A model generated the notes under the pieces. The model was not told where the DNA came from and did not search any database. It saw only the letters and a list, made by a program, of their open reading frames with translations. The position numbers and the translations under genes were made by a program. Source: Thermodesulfovibrionales bacterium (GTDB taxonomy: Bacteria; Nitrospirota; Thermodesulfovibrionia; Thermodesulfovibrionales; Dissulfurispiraceae). Taken from it: DNA of 41,388 nucleotides. Each line of letters starts with the position of its first letter. Position 1 is the first letter of the stretch. Where the stretch lies: positions 1 to 41,388 of the forward strand of contig JAGUWD010000016.1 of assembly GCA_020062545.1 (NCBI GenBank). The letters are read 5' to 3'. Of the stretch, positions 32,007-40,772 are shown one piece after another.

Positions 32007-33038
32007 ATGGATAATAAGGTGATTAAAGTCGGGATTGTAGGCTGTGGCTTAATAGGCAAAAAAAGGGCCGCTGTCATTAAAAATGATCGGCATTCAAAAT
32101 TTATCTGTACCGCAGATGTTGCAGTGGGTACTGCTAAGGATTTGAATCCTCAAAGCTATTATGCTAATTGGGCGGATATGCTTGCGACGGAGGAGCTTGA
32201 TGCAGTTGTCGTAGCGACACCGAACAGATTTCTTAAGGAAATTGCGTTGGCGGCCATTCAAAAAGGGATTCATGTTCTTTGTGAGAAGCCCCTTGGCAGA
32301 AATGTCCTGGAATCTGCGGAGATGGTAGAAGCCGCAAAACAACATGGCGTTATCCTCAAAACAGGATTCAATCACCGGCATCATCCGGCAATATGGAAGG
32401 CACATGAACTTGTTGTAAGTGGGGGGATCGGACCCATTTATTTTATTCGCTGTATTTATGGTCACGGCGGTCGTCCCGGTTATGAAAAGGAATGGCGGGC
32501 CAGCAAGGATATTTGCGGCGGTGGAGAACTCTTGGATCAAGGGGTTCATGTCGTCGATCTTTTCCGGTGGTTTCTGGGTGATTTTGAGGAAGCCTTTGGT
32601 TATACGCCAACATATTTCTGGAAGATGGATGTTGAAGACAATGCCTTTGCTGTTTTCAAAACGGCGGCAGGGCAAATAGCTTCCATGCACACCTGTTGGA
32701 CACAATGGAAAAATCGCTTTACGTTCGAGATATTCGGCGAGGCAGGCTACTTAATCATCGAGGGATTGGGGGGAAGCTACGGTCCTGAAAAATTAACTGT
32801 TGGTAAACGTCCAAAGAAAGATCGGGAATACATCGGGGGCATTCCTGACGAAGAAGTTATAATTTTCGATGGTCCGGACATGTCGTGGGATTTGGAGTGG
32901 AAAGAATTTGTACAAGCCATTCAGGAATCACGAGAACCTTTGGGAAGTGGGCGAGACGGTCTGGAAGCCAATCGCTTGCTGGCAGCTGTTTATTGTTCTG
33001 CTAAAGAACACAGGCATGTGAAAATCAGCGAGGTTTGA
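32007..33038 (+). CDS. Gfo/Idh/MocA-family sugar oxidoreductase
   Basis: This is the third Gfo/Idh/MocA oxidoreductase, 343 residues. VGIVGCGLIGKKRA binds NAD(P), HVLCEKPLGRN is the EKP motif, and GGGELLDQGVHVVDLFRWFLG holds the conserved Asp-xxx-His of the active site. The C-terminal region GPDMSWDLEWKEFVQAIQE is typical of sugar-nucleotide members. It starts 14 bp after the SDR and is followed after 3 bp by a nucleotidyltransferase. In this setting it likely oxidises or reduces a ring carbon of a heptose derivative. Confidence 0.86.
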   Translation: MDNKVIKVGIVGCGLIGKKRAAVIKNDRHSKFICTADVAVGTAKDLNPQSYYANWADMLATEELDAVVVATPNRFLKEIALAAIQKGIHVLCEKPLGRNVLESAEMVEAAKQHGVILKTGFNHRHHPAIWKAHELVVSGGIGPIYFIRCIYGHGGRPGYEKEWRASKDICGGGELLDQGVHVVDLFRWFLGDFEEAFGYTPTYFWKMDVEDNAFAVFKTAAGQIASMHTCWTQWKNRFTFEIFGEAGYLIIEGLGGSYGPEKLTVGKRPKKDREYIGGIPDEEVIIFDGPDMSWDLEWKEFVQAIQESREPLGSGRDGLEANRLLAAVYCSAKEHRHVKISEV

Positions 33039-33041
33039 TTC

Positions 33042-33773
33042 TTGAAAGCGATGATCCTGGCTGCCGGAATGGGGACCCGGCTGAAACAACTAACGGATAA
33101 CAGGCCGAAATGCCTGATGCCTTTGGCGGGGCGTCCGTTGATTGAGTGGACATTAAGCTGGTTGAAAGAACATGGCGTTACAGAATGCGTGATCAATCTT
33201 CATTATCTTCCGGAACAGGTCAAGGCGTTTATATGTGACGGGTCGCAATTTGGTTTGAAGGTCCATTATTCATTCGAGCAGATATTGTTGGGGACGGCGG
33301 GCGCCGTTAAGAAGGTGGCGGATTTCTTTGATGAACCCTTTTATCTCATCTATGGTGATAATTTCAGCCAATGCAACTTACAGGAACTGAGAGATGTTTT
33401 TGAACTCCAGCGGACTATCGCAGTAATGGCCGTCCACTGGCGGGAAGATGTGTCGCAGAGTGGCATGATTGAAATTGCGGAGAATGGACATATCCAGAGG
33501 ATCATTGAAAAACCGAAAAGCGAAGAAGTGACCAGCCATTATGTTAATGCCGGATTTTTCTTCATGGATCCAAGGATATTTCAGTTTATTCCTCCGGATC
33601 AGTATTGTGATTTCAGCTATGAGGTTTTTCCCAAGGTTCTCCATGCAAGTCAAAAAATGTATGCGGTGAAGATGGATGAGCCGATCATCGGGATTGATAC
33701 CTTGGAGGCTTATGAAAGAGCGAATGTTCTTGCGGAGAAAATTTCCTTGGGGATGGCTGATAAAAGACGCTAA
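33042..33773 (+). CDS. Sugar-1-phosphate nucleotidyltransferase
   Basis: This nucleotidyltransferase of 243 residues resembles both HddC and mannose-1-phosphate guanylyltransferases. LAAGMGTRL is the NTP loop followed by RPKCLMPLAGRPLIEW. LLGTAGAV and YGDNF are the base and metal sites, and KPKSEE and NAGFFFMDP complete the fold. It starts with TTG three bases after the preceding stop, with GCGAGG upstream; no ATG precedes the NTP loop except one three codons in. Its stop abuts the ATG of the next gene. With the kinase at 28828 it forms the second activation pair of the locus. Confidence 0.84.
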   Translation: MKAMILAAGMGTRLKQLTDNRPKCLMPLAGRPLIEWTLSWLKEHGVTECVINLHYLPEQVKAFICDGSQFGLKVHYSFEQILLGTAGAVKKVADFFDEPFYLIYGDNFSQCNLQELRDVFELQRTIAVMAVHWREDVSQSGMIEIAENGHIQRIIEKPKSEEVTSHYVNAGFFFMDPRIFQFIPPDQYCDFSYEVFPKVLHASQKMYAVKMDEPIIGIDTLEAYERANVLAEKISLGMADKRR

Positions 33774-34703
33774 ATGAGAATTCTGATCACTGGGGTTGCC
33801 GGATTTATTGGGTCCAATCTTGCGGATCGGCTATTAATGGAAGGCCATGATGTTATCGGTATTGATAACCTTGTTTATGGTTTGCGCCTGAATGTTCCGG
33901 ATGGTGTGGTGTTTCATCTTCAAGATATACGGGATAAAGACATGTATTCCCTTTTCAATGGGGTCGATGTTGTCTTTCACTTTGCCGCGAAGAATTGCAT
34001 TGCCGACTGTCAATGCGATCCGGTGGGAACCGCCGATATCAACGTCAGAGGGACAGTTAATGTTTTTGAAGCGGCAAAGCGGGCAATGGTGAAAAAGATC
34101 GTCTATGCAGAGAGTTCCGCTTTGTATGAAGGATGTTGCAAGTATCCCACCTCTGAATGTAATGAAGCGCCGGAAAGTTTCTATGCCGTCAGCAAGATGT
34201 CTTCAAAGTACTTCGCTGATGCGTATCATCGCTATTTTGGGCTTATCTTTACAGCCTTGCGGTATTTTTGCGTCTATGGACCAGTACAGGATTACCGCCG
34301 AACCATTCCGCCGGTGATGAGCGCTTTCATTATTAAACTTCTGAAGGGTGAGCCTCCCATTATTTACGGCACGGGTGAAAAGCGGCGTGATTTTGTATAT
34401 GTGGATGATATCAACGATTTTCATGTCCAGTGTTTGACGGATGAACGAACGGATAATCAGGTTTTTAACCTTGGTTCGGGGGTAAATTATTCCGTCAATG
34501 AAATTTATTCGATGATCGCGGATTTGCTGGACATTCGTATCTCGCCAGTTCGAAAGCCTGATTTGCCCGGTGAGGCAGAAACGACTTTGGCAGATATTTC
34601 TGCGGCGCAGGGTTTGGGATGGATAGTTAAGACAGACCTTCGCACGGGCATGAAACATGCGATCTCCTATATTAAAAGTGAAATGGAGAAAGGAAACATA
34701 TGA
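33774..34703 (+). CDS. NAD-dependent sugar epimerase/dehydratase (extended SDR)
   Basis: An extended SDR of 309 residues, beginning directly with RILITGVAGFIGSNLADRL. YAVSK gives the catalytic Tyr-Lys and AESSALYEG the Ser. RYFCVYGPVQDYRRTIPPV and YGTGEKRRDFVYVDD are typical of nucleotide-sugar 4-epimerases. The start codon follows the upstream stop with no gap, and the end overlaps the SIS gene as ATGA. It probably epimerises the GDP-heptose made by its neighbours. C4 of the sugar is the common target of the family, but C3 or C5 chemistry is possible. Confidence 0.86.
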   Translation: MRILITGVAGFIGSNLADRLLMEGHDVIGIDNLVYGLRLNVPDGVVFHLQDIRDKDMYSLFNGVDVVFHFAAKNCIADCQCDPVGTADINVRGTVNVFEAAKRAMVKKIVYAESSALYEGCCKYPTSECNEAPESFYAVSKMSSKYFADAYHRYFGLIFTALRYFCVYGPVQDYRRTIPPVMSAFIIKLLKGEPPIIYGTGEKRRDFVYVDDINDFHVQCLTDERTDNQVFNLGSGVNYSVNEIYSMIADLLDIRISPVRKPDLPGEAETTLADISAAQGLGWIVKTDLRTGMKHAISYIKSEMEKGNI

Positions 34704-35299
34704 CATCCTACGTGGCTGACTACCTTAAGGAAGTTCACTCAGTAATTGATGGGTTGGATAGGAATAAGATCGAAAAAATGATTCGCCTCCTGATTAAGGT
34801 TCGCGAAGATGCAGGACGTCTTTTTATTCTTGGTGTCGGTGGCGGGGCGGGCAATGCCGCCCATGCAGTGAATGACTTCAGGAAAATCTGTGGGATTGAA
34901 AGCTATACCCCCACGGACAATGTCTCGGAATTAACGGCGCGTGTGAATGATGACGGCTGGGACACCTCGTTTGTGAATTGGTTGAAAGGGAGTCGATTGA
35001 GAAAAAACGATGGGGTCTTCGTATTTTCAGTAGGCGGGGGCAATTCAGAAAAGAACATCAGTATGAATCTGGTTAAGGCCCTCGAATATGCGAAAGAAGT
35101 TAATGCCAAGGTATTTGGCATCGTAGGACGGGATGGCGGTTACACGGCAAAAGTCGCCGATGCCTGTGTGATCATTCCCACGGTAAACCCGGAAACGGTG
35201 ACGCCTCATACGGAATCTTTCCAGGCTGTCGTCTGGCATCTTCTCGTTTCCCATCCGGACATGAAAATTTCTGAGATGAAATGGGAAAGCGTGAAGTGA
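34700..35299 (+). CDS. gmhA: SIS-domain sugar phosphate isomerase, GmhA-like
   Basis: A SIS-domain protein of 199 residues, the size of GmhA (sedoheptulose 7-phosphate isomerase). FILGVGGGAGNAAHAVNDF is the phosphate-binding loop with the GmhA-type Gly-Asn-Ala-His pattern, FVFSVGGGN is the second phosphate site, and PETVTPHTESFQAVVWHLL holds the catalytic Glu/His region of GmhA. It would convert sedoheptulose 7-phosphate into D-glycero-D-manno-heptose 7-phosphate. It overlaps its neighbours on both sides: ATGA with the epimerase and 19 bp with the phosphatase. Confidence 0.85.
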   Translation: MTSYVADYLKEVHSVIDGLDRNKIEKMIRLLIKVREDAGRLFILGVGGGAGNAAHAVNDFRKICGIESYTPTDNVSELTARVNDDGWDTSFVNWLKGSRLRKNDGVFVFSVGGGNSEKNISMNLVKALEYAKEVNAKVFGIVGRDGGYTAKVADACVIIPTVNPETVTPHTESFQAVVWHLLVSHPDMKISEMKWESVK

Positions 35300-35826
35300 A
35301 AGCGGTATTTCTTGATCGCGATGGTGTCTTAATTCATTCTCTCGTACGCAATGGGAAGCCCTATTCCCCTAATAGACTCAGTATGATGAAAATTATTAAG
35401 GGAGTACCTGAGGCCTGTCACCGCTTGAAAAAAGCAGGCTTTTTATTGATAGTTGTCACAAATCAGCCAGATGTTGCGCGGGGTAAGCAAAGTCTCGAAG
35501 TCGTGGAAGAGATGAATAATAGGCTTCTTAGTATACTTCCCATAGATGACATTCAGGCTTGCTACCATGATGACGTTGACAATTGCATCTGCCGTAAACC
35601 TAAGCCTGGACTTTTATTCAATGCAGCTATTAATTGGAGTATTGATATTAGAAAAAGTTACCTCGTAGGCGATCGATGGAGGGATATTGAAGCAGGACGA
35701 TCTGCGGGTTGTACAACGATTTTTATTGACTACGGTTATGATGAAAGTGTGCAAAGCAAGGCAGACATAACCTTAAAATCATTGGAGGAGGCATCTCAAT
35801 GGATAATCTCCAAAGAACAGACATAA
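35281..35826 (+). CDS. gmhB: HAD phosphatase, GmhB-like (heptose 1,7-bisphosphate 7-phosphatase)
   Basis: A HAD-superfamily phosphatase of 181 residues in the HisB-N/GmhB family. VFLDRDGVL gives the nucleophile Asp12 and the acid Asp14. TNQPDVARG is motif II. The zinc-binding region CYHDDVDNCICRKPKPG has the Cys, His, Cys, Cys pattern of GmhB. VGDRWRDIEAG supplies motif IV. It would remove the 7-phosphate from heptose 1,7-bisphosphate made by the HddA-like kinase. It begins inside the end of the GmhA-like gene and overlaps the transaldolase gene by 28 bp. Confidence 0.86.
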   Translation: MGKREVKAVFLDRDGVLIHSLVRNGKPYSPNRLSMMKIIKGVPEACHRLKKAGFLLIVVTNQPDVARGKQSLEVVEEMNNRLLSILPIDDIQACYHDDVDNCICRKPKPGLLFNAAINWSIDIRKSYLVGDRWRDIEAGRSAGCTTIFIDYGYDESVQSKADITLKSLEEASQWIISKEQT

Positions 35827-36566
35827 TAGCAACTATGGAAAGATATTCAAATAAACTGAAAGATCTGCGAGTGAAAATATATGCTGACGGAGCTAACCTC
35901 GCAGGAATGCTTGATGCATATCAGCACCCATATATAAAAGGTTTTACAACCAATCCCACCTTAATGCGAAAGGCAGGAATTACCAACTATCAAAGTTTCG
36001 CCGAAAACCTACTCAAAGCTATACCTGACAGACCCATATCTTTAGAGGTGTTATCTGATGAATTTTCTGAAATGGAACGGCAGGCACATTTGATTGCAGG
36101 TTGGGGAGAGAATGTCTACGTAAAAATCCCAGTAATGAATACGCGTAGGGAACCTTCATACGAATTAGTAAAACGCCTGAGTCATTCGGGGATAAAGGTT
36201 AACGTTACGGCTGTGATGACGTTGGTGCAAGTAAATGATATTTTAAAAAGAATAGTTGGCGGTTCACCCTGCTACATCTCCGTATTCGCTGGGCGGATTG
36301 CGGATACAGGACGGGATCCCCTTCCCATAATCGGGGAAATGTTAACAGCGCTTCGTCTATTACCAAATGCAGAATTAATTTGGGCAAGCCCCCGGGAGTT
36401 GCTTAACATTTTTCAGGCTGACAGTCTTGGATGTCACATTATAACGGTAACAAATGACATTCTTAAAAAAATGGAACTTATTGGAAAAGATTTGAATGAA
36501 TACTCTTTAGAGACAGTCAAAATGTTTTATCACGATGCAAAGCAAGCGAAATATAATCTCATTTGA
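35799..36566 (+). CDS. Transaldolase-like protein (MipB/TalC type)
   Basis: A class I aldolase-fold transaldolase of 255 residues. GFTTNPTLMRKAG is the N-terminal signature, and NVYVKIPV places the Schiff-base Lys at residue 109. NVTAVMTLVQ, SVFAGRIADTG and the C-terminal WASPRE follow in family order. GGAGGAGG precedes the ATG at ideal distance, so this start inside the phosphatase gene is well supported. A transaldolase beside GmhA- and GmhB-like genes suggests local supply or reshaping of sedoheptulose 7-phosphate, or a transfer reaction on another ketose phosphate. Housekeeping transaldolases are not usually placed in glycan loci. Confidence 0.87.
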   Translation: MDNLQRTDIIATMERYSNKLKDLRVKIYADGANLAGMLDAYQHPYIKGFTTNPTLMRKAGITNYQSFAENLLKAIPDRPISLEVLSDEFSEMERQAHLIAGWGENVYVKIPVMNTRREPSYELVKRLSHSGIKVNVTAVMTLVQVNDILKRIVGGSPCYISVFAGRIADTGRDPLPIIGEMLTALRLLPNAELIWASPRELLNIFQADSLGCHIITVTNDILKKMELIGKDLNEYSLETVKMFYHDAKQAKYNLI

Positions 36567-36588
36567 ATTGTGGAGAAAGAAAATAATT

Positions 36589-37701
36589 TTGCGGATAGCG
36601 ATTGTTAATTTAACTGCTGGAGGGATGAGTGGGGGGTACCGTAAATACCTGCAGAATATACTGCCATTAATGGCAAAAGATAAACGGGTTGATGGGTTAG
36701 AAGTATATATACCTGTTGGCCATGCCGATATTTTTTCTAATAATGCGTTCTCATTGCATAATATACCCGCAGACAATGTGTCTAACAATAAGACTTGGTT
36801 AAGAAATGAATTGGTCACGCACCAGTTCGATGTTGTCTTTATTCCATCCGCCATGTGGATCAACTGTGGTAAAACGCCGTTCGTCACCATGATTCAAAAT
36901 ATGGAGCCGCTTGTCGTCCCTTTTCAGGGAAATCCGCTGAAGGAGTGCATAAAGAATATCGGTCGTTACATGGCTAATCTATATGCGTGCAGGCGAGCAC
37001 ACAGGGTGATCGCTATTTCGAAATTTGTGAAAACGTATTTGACTGAGAAATGGAGGATCGCATCGGATCGCATCGATCTTGTCTATCATGGCATTGACCT
37101 CACTACTCAGGCAAGCGCGGATGATCATGGCGCCATCGCGTTACTAAAATCATTTCTATTTATTTTCACCGCTGGCTCAATACGGCCGGCCCGAGGATTA
37201 GAAGACATTATTCGGGCATTAGCGATTCTGAATACAGAACAGCCCGTTCAATTGGCCGTTGGTGGAAATGTGGATCCCGGAATGGAGCCCTATTTTAGTA
37301 AATTGAAGAAAATGGCTGAAAATTTAGGAATAACAGAACGTATTCATTGGCTCGGCAAAATGAATGATTCTGAAATGGCTTGGTGTTACTCTCATTGCGA
37401 TGCTTTCATTATGACCAGCCGTGTTGAAGCCTGCCCTAATATCGCCTTGGAGGCAATGAGCTACGGCTGCGTGAATATTGCCTCTGAAAACCCACCACTG
37501 CCGGAATTTTTTGGTAATTCAGCTTTTTACTATCCGCCAAAAGACGCCAAGACACTGGCTCAATTGATTCGGAAGGTTTTATCTTTGGATAAGCCCGAAA
37601 AAGATGCCCTATCCAATACTGGCAAAAGTATTGCCTCCAAGTTTTCATGGGAAGTGTGTGCTCAGAAAACCGTAAGTGAATTACAGAAAGCCTTAATTTG
37701 A
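36589..37701 (+). CDS. Family 4 glycosyltransferase
   Basis: A GT-B transferase of about 370 residues. The N-terminal part RIAIVNLTAGGMSGGYRKYL is the acceptor domain opening. The donor domain has FTAGSIRPARGLEDIIRAL and the diagnostic SRVEACPNIALEAMSYG with the Glu that contacts the nucleotide sugar. I chose TTG 36589 because GGAGAAAG lies about ten bases before it and family members begin at this point. An ATG at 36535 would overlap the transaldolase gene and add 18 unconserved residues. It is coupled by a one-base overlap to the next gene. Confidence 0.86.
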   Translation: MRIAIVNLTAGGMSGGYRKYLQNILPLMAKDKRVDGLEVYIPVGHADIFSNNAFSLHNIPADNVSNNKTWLRNELVTHQFDVVFIPSAMWINCGKTPFVTMIQNMEPLVVPFQGNPLKECIKNIGRYMANLYACRRAHRVIAISKFVKTYLTEKWRIASDRIDLVYHGIDLTTQASADDHGAIALLKSFLFIFTAGSIRPARGLEDIIRALAILNTEQPVQLAVGGNVDPGMEPYFSKLKKMAENLGITERIHWLGKMNDSEMAWCYSHCDAFIMTSRVEACPNIALEAMSYGCVNIASENPPLPEFFGNSAFYYPPKDAKTLAQLIRKVLSLDKPEKDALSNTGKSIASKFSWEVCAQKTVSELQKALI

Positions 37702-38681
37702 TGTTTGCTGTAATCGTTGATAAATTGGCCGCTCACAATGCAGGACTTTCTGATCAGTTCTCAAGTTCTTTCGTTGACATAGGATTGCTTGCCGCATTCA
37801 ATGAGGCAAGGTCTATATTCATAAAGCCTAACCTGACCTACCCTCATTTCAAGGCGGGGGTTACAACCCGGGGAGATTTCGTTGCGGCTCTCGTTGCCGC
37901 GTTGCGAAATATAAACACAACGACGAAAATATATATAGGCGAGGGCGAAGGAGGATATAACAGCTTCTCAATGACGGATGCCATGAAGGGTATGGGATTC
38001 TATGAAATTGCAGAAACCTATCCAAATGTTGAAATCGTAAATTTATCTCACCTGGAGACACGTACGGTAGAATTGCAAGCTAACGGGAAGCCATATTCAC
38101 TGAAACTTCCTGAATTATTTTTCAGCGACATCGATTTTTCCATCACCTGCCCCCTCCCAAAAGTTCACTGCATGACGGGAATCACCCTTTCGTTCAAGAA
38201 TCAATGGGGGTGCCTGCCGGATACGATGCGTCTGAAGAATCATTATGTGTTTGATGAAATTATCAGCCAAGTTTGCGATGTTCTAAGATTTCGTTATGCA
38301 TTCTTAGATGGGAGGTATGGTCTGGACAACAATGGTCCTATGATGGGTGACCCAGTAGAAATCAATTGGTTTGCAGCCTCAAATTCATTGGGGGCTTTTG
38401 ATCGGGTTGTGTCCGGCATGATGGGGTTTAATTGGCAACGGATTGGCCATTTGAAGATGGCAGAGAAATACGGGTTCATGCCAGGGAAAGATGAAATTCA
38501 AATCATCGGAGATCCTGTTACTTTGAAAAGGAGATTTACACTAAAAAGAAATTATTGGAATTACCCTGCACTTGCGGCTTTTCATTCCAAGCAACTAACG
38601 CACCTGTTTTATTTTTCCATGTGGGCGAAACTGCTCCATGACATCATGTATACATTTCGCAAGAGGCCCATTGCTCCATGA
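37701..38681 (+). CDS. DUF362-domain protein
   Basis: A DUF362 protein of about 326 residues without the C-terminal ferredoxin domain found in many members. Family segments are IFIKPNLTYPH near residue 37, IYIGEGEGGYNSF, DIDFSITCPLPKVHCMTGITLSFKNQWGC and DGRYGLDNNGPMMGDP. The function of DUF362 proteins is not established; some are iron-sulfur proteins and others occur in polysaccharide loci. No transmembrane segment is obvious, but the last 40 residues are aromatic. The start is ATG 37701, overlapping the upstream stop as TGATG. It ends in an ATGA overlap with wecB. Confidence 0.8.
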   Translation: MFAVIVDKLAAHNAGLSDQFSSSFVDIGLLAAFNEARSIFIKPNLTYPHFKAGVTTRGDFVAALVAALRNINTTTKIYIGEGEGGYNSFSMTDAMKGMGFYEIAETYPNVEIVNLSHLETRTVELQANGKPYSLKLPELFFSDIDFSITCPLPKVHCMTGITLSFKNQWGCLPDTMRLKNHYVFDEIISQVCDVLRFRYAFLDGRYGLDNNGPMMGDPVEINWFAASNSLGAFDRVVSGMMGFNWQRIGHLKMAEKYGFMPGKDEIQIIGDPVTLKRRFTLKRNYWNYPALAAFHSKQLTHLFYFSMWAKLLHDIMYTFRKRPIAP

Positions 38682-39811
38682 AGAAAGATATGAAAAAAAA
38701 GATATTAACCATCATCGGTACGCGTCCGGAAGCAATTAAACTTGCACCTGTCGTGCTGGAACTGAAACGCCGACAGGATTTGTTTAATTTTCCAGTATGT
38801 GTTACAGCCCAACACCGTGAGATGCTTGACCAGCCGCTGGCTCTTTTTGGCATTAAGCCAGATTATGACTTGGATATTATGTCACCCGGGCAAACGCTGG
38901 CGCAAGTGACGGCCCGTGCGATGGAAGGACTTGATAATGTTGTTTCCCAGGAAAAGCCCGATGTAATTTTAGTGCAGGGTGATACAACCACTGCATTCTG
39001 CGGTGCATTGACTGCGTATTATCATCAGATAAAGGTCGGTCATCTAGAAGCAGGATTGCGTACGGGCAATAAGTATGCACCATTCCCCGAAGAGATCAAC
39101 AGATGTATGGTAGGGCGTATTGCCGATTTACACTTTGCACCAACCGAAACGGCCAGGCAGGCATTACTGGACGAGGGCATAGCGAATCCAACCATATTCG
39201 TGACAGGCAACACAGTGATTGATGCACTCCTATGGGTGCGGGAACGAGTGCAAGCCGCACCTCCTGAATTACCAAAGGGATTGTTTGAAGCAATAAAAGA
39301 CCAGCAAGTCATCCTTGTTACGGGCCACAGACGAGAGAGTTTTGGAGACGGCTTTGACAATATTTGCCTTGCAATCCGGGCAATTGCGGATAGTTTTATG
39401 GATGTCGTATTTGTTTACCCTGTACATCTCAATCCAAACGTCGGTGAACCAGTCAATCGCATCTTGGGAGGGCATCCGCGCATTCATCTGATTGAGCCGT
39501 TGTCCTACGCGCCATTTGTGTGGTTGATGAATCATTCCATAATTGTGCTGACGGACTCAGGTGGGGTGCAGGAAGAAGCGCCATCTCTGGGCAAGCCTGT
39601 TTTGGTGATGCGCGAAACAACCGAGCGTCCGGAAGGTATCACCGCCGGCAACGCGCTTTTGGTTGGCATTCAGAGGGAACGAATTGTGGAAGGACTAACG
39701 CAATTGTTGCGTAATTCTGACCAACGTGCGGCAATGGCGGCAGTGAACAATCCCTATGGAGATGGTCAGGCGGCTCAGAGGATTGTGGATATTCTGGCAA
39801 AAGTAAGATAA
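38678..39811 (+). CDS. wecB: UDP-N-acetylglucosamine 2-epimerase (non-hydrolysing)
   Basis: This enzyme converts UDP-GlcNAc to UDP-ManNAc. IIGTRPEAIKLAPVV opens the protein; QGDTTTAFCGALTAYY, HLEAGLRTGN and PFPEEINR match the substrate cleft, GHRRESFGDGF matches the loop with the catalytic Arg/His, and TDSGGVQEEAPSLGKPVLVMRETTERPE is the diphosphate site. Length of 377 residues is normal for the non-hydrolysing form. An ATG four codons in gives an equally good N-terminus. The base composition is richer in GC than that of the middle of the window. No ManNAc dehydrogenase (WecC) with an intact Cys is present, so UDP-ManNAc is either used directly or modified by the epimerases downstream. Confidence 0.9.
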   Translation: MKKDMKKKILTIIGTRPEAIKLAPVVLELKRRQDLFNFPVCVTAQHREMLDQPLALFGIKPDYDLDIMSPGQTLAQVTARAMEGLDNVVSQEKPDVILVQGDTTTAFCGALTAYYHQIKVGHLEAGLRTGNKYAPFPEEINRCMVGRIADLHFAPTETARQALLDEGIANPTIFVTGNTVIDALLWVRERVQAAPPELPKGLFEAIKDQQVILVTGHRRESFGDGFDNICLAIRAIADSFMDVVFVYPVHLNPNVGEPVNRILGGHPRIHLIEPLSYAPFVWLMNHSIIVLTDSGGVQEEAPSLGKPVLVMRETTERPEGITAGNALLVGIQRERIVEGLTQLLRNSDQRAAMAAVNNPYGDGQAAQRIVDILAKVR

Positions 39812-39842
39812 ACGATTCAGAATCGACAAACGAGGAGAATGC

Positions 39843-40763
39843 ATGGCCAAAATTCTTATTACAGGCGGAAGAGGATTTATTGGTACCAATCTCACAAACG
39901 AACTTTGCTCACGCGGGCATGATATATGGACATGTGACATTTTACAGGGAGAATATCCGCAGCATCTCAAAGCAGACACGGGTGTGTATCAGCAGATGGA
40001 TTCGATTTTCAGACAACACAAGTTTGAGTACGTCTATCACTTGGCTGCAGAGTATGGGCGTTGGAATGGTGAGGATCATTATGAAAACCTCTGGCGGACA
40101 AATACCATAGGAACTAAGAATATGCTTAGGTTGCAGGAGCAACACAGATTTAAGATGATTTTTTTCTCCAGCGCGGAGGTTTATGGGGATTATGATGGTT
40201 TAATGTCGGAAGATGTAATGGAGCGTGTACCTATCAAGCAAATGAACGATTACGCTATTACAAAATGGGCCGGTGAGTTACAGTGTCTGAATCACGCCGC
40301 CATGTTCGGCGTTGAGGTTGTTCGGGTAAGACCGGTCGGTTGTTACGGGCCGCACGAATACTATAGCCGCTATCGCGGGGTCATCCCTATCTTTGTCTAT
40401 CACGCGCTCAAAGGCAAAGAGTTCACCGTTTATCGCGGACACAAACGTATCTTTGACTATGTGGAAGACACGTGTTGTACCTTTGCCAACATTACAGACC
40501 GGTTCGTTCCCGGAGAGGTATACAATGTCGGCGGCAGGGAGGAATGGGCCATCAGTATCGAAGAACTTGCCGATATTGTGTTGCGGGCGACGGGTGGAAG
40601 TCCACGTTTGGCGAGGTACAAAGGGGAGGAAGGGTTCACCACACGAATTAAGGTGGTGGATTTTTCCAAAGCGCGTCGTGATTTGAAGCACGATCCAAAA
40701 ATTGATATTCACGAGGGAGTCCGTCGATATGTCGAGTGGGCACGTAAAGTGTATAGTTACTGA
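39843..40763 (+). CDS. NAD-dependent sugar epimerase/dehydratase (extended SDR)
   Basis: An extended SDR of 306 residues, starting with KILITGGRGFIGTNL. SSAEVYGD and YAITK supply the catalytic Ser and Tyr-Lys. RPVGCYGPHEYYSRYRGVIP and YRGHKRIFDYVEDTC follow in the family order. GGAGAAT precedes the ATG at 39843. The gene is GC-richer than those in the centre of the window and continues the block begun by wecB. It shares only general features with the epimerases at 114, 27896 and 33774, so its substrate probably differs. Confidence 0.86.
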   Translation: MAKILITGGRGFIGTNLTNELCSRGHDIWTCDILQGEYPQHLKADTGVYQQMDSIFRQHKFEYVYHLAAEYGRWNGEDHYENLWRTNTIGTKNMLRLQEQHRFKMIFFSSAEVYGDYDGLMSEDVMERVPIKQMNDYAITKWAGELQCLNHAAMFGVEVVRVRPVGCYGPHEYYSRYRGVIPIFVYHALKGKEFTVYRGHKRIFDYVEDTCCTFANITDRFVPGEVYNVGGREEWAISIEELADIVLRATGGSPRLARYKGEEGFTTRIKVVDFSKARRDLKHDPKIDIHEGVRRYVEWARKVYSY

Positions 40764-40772
40764 ACAGGGGGA

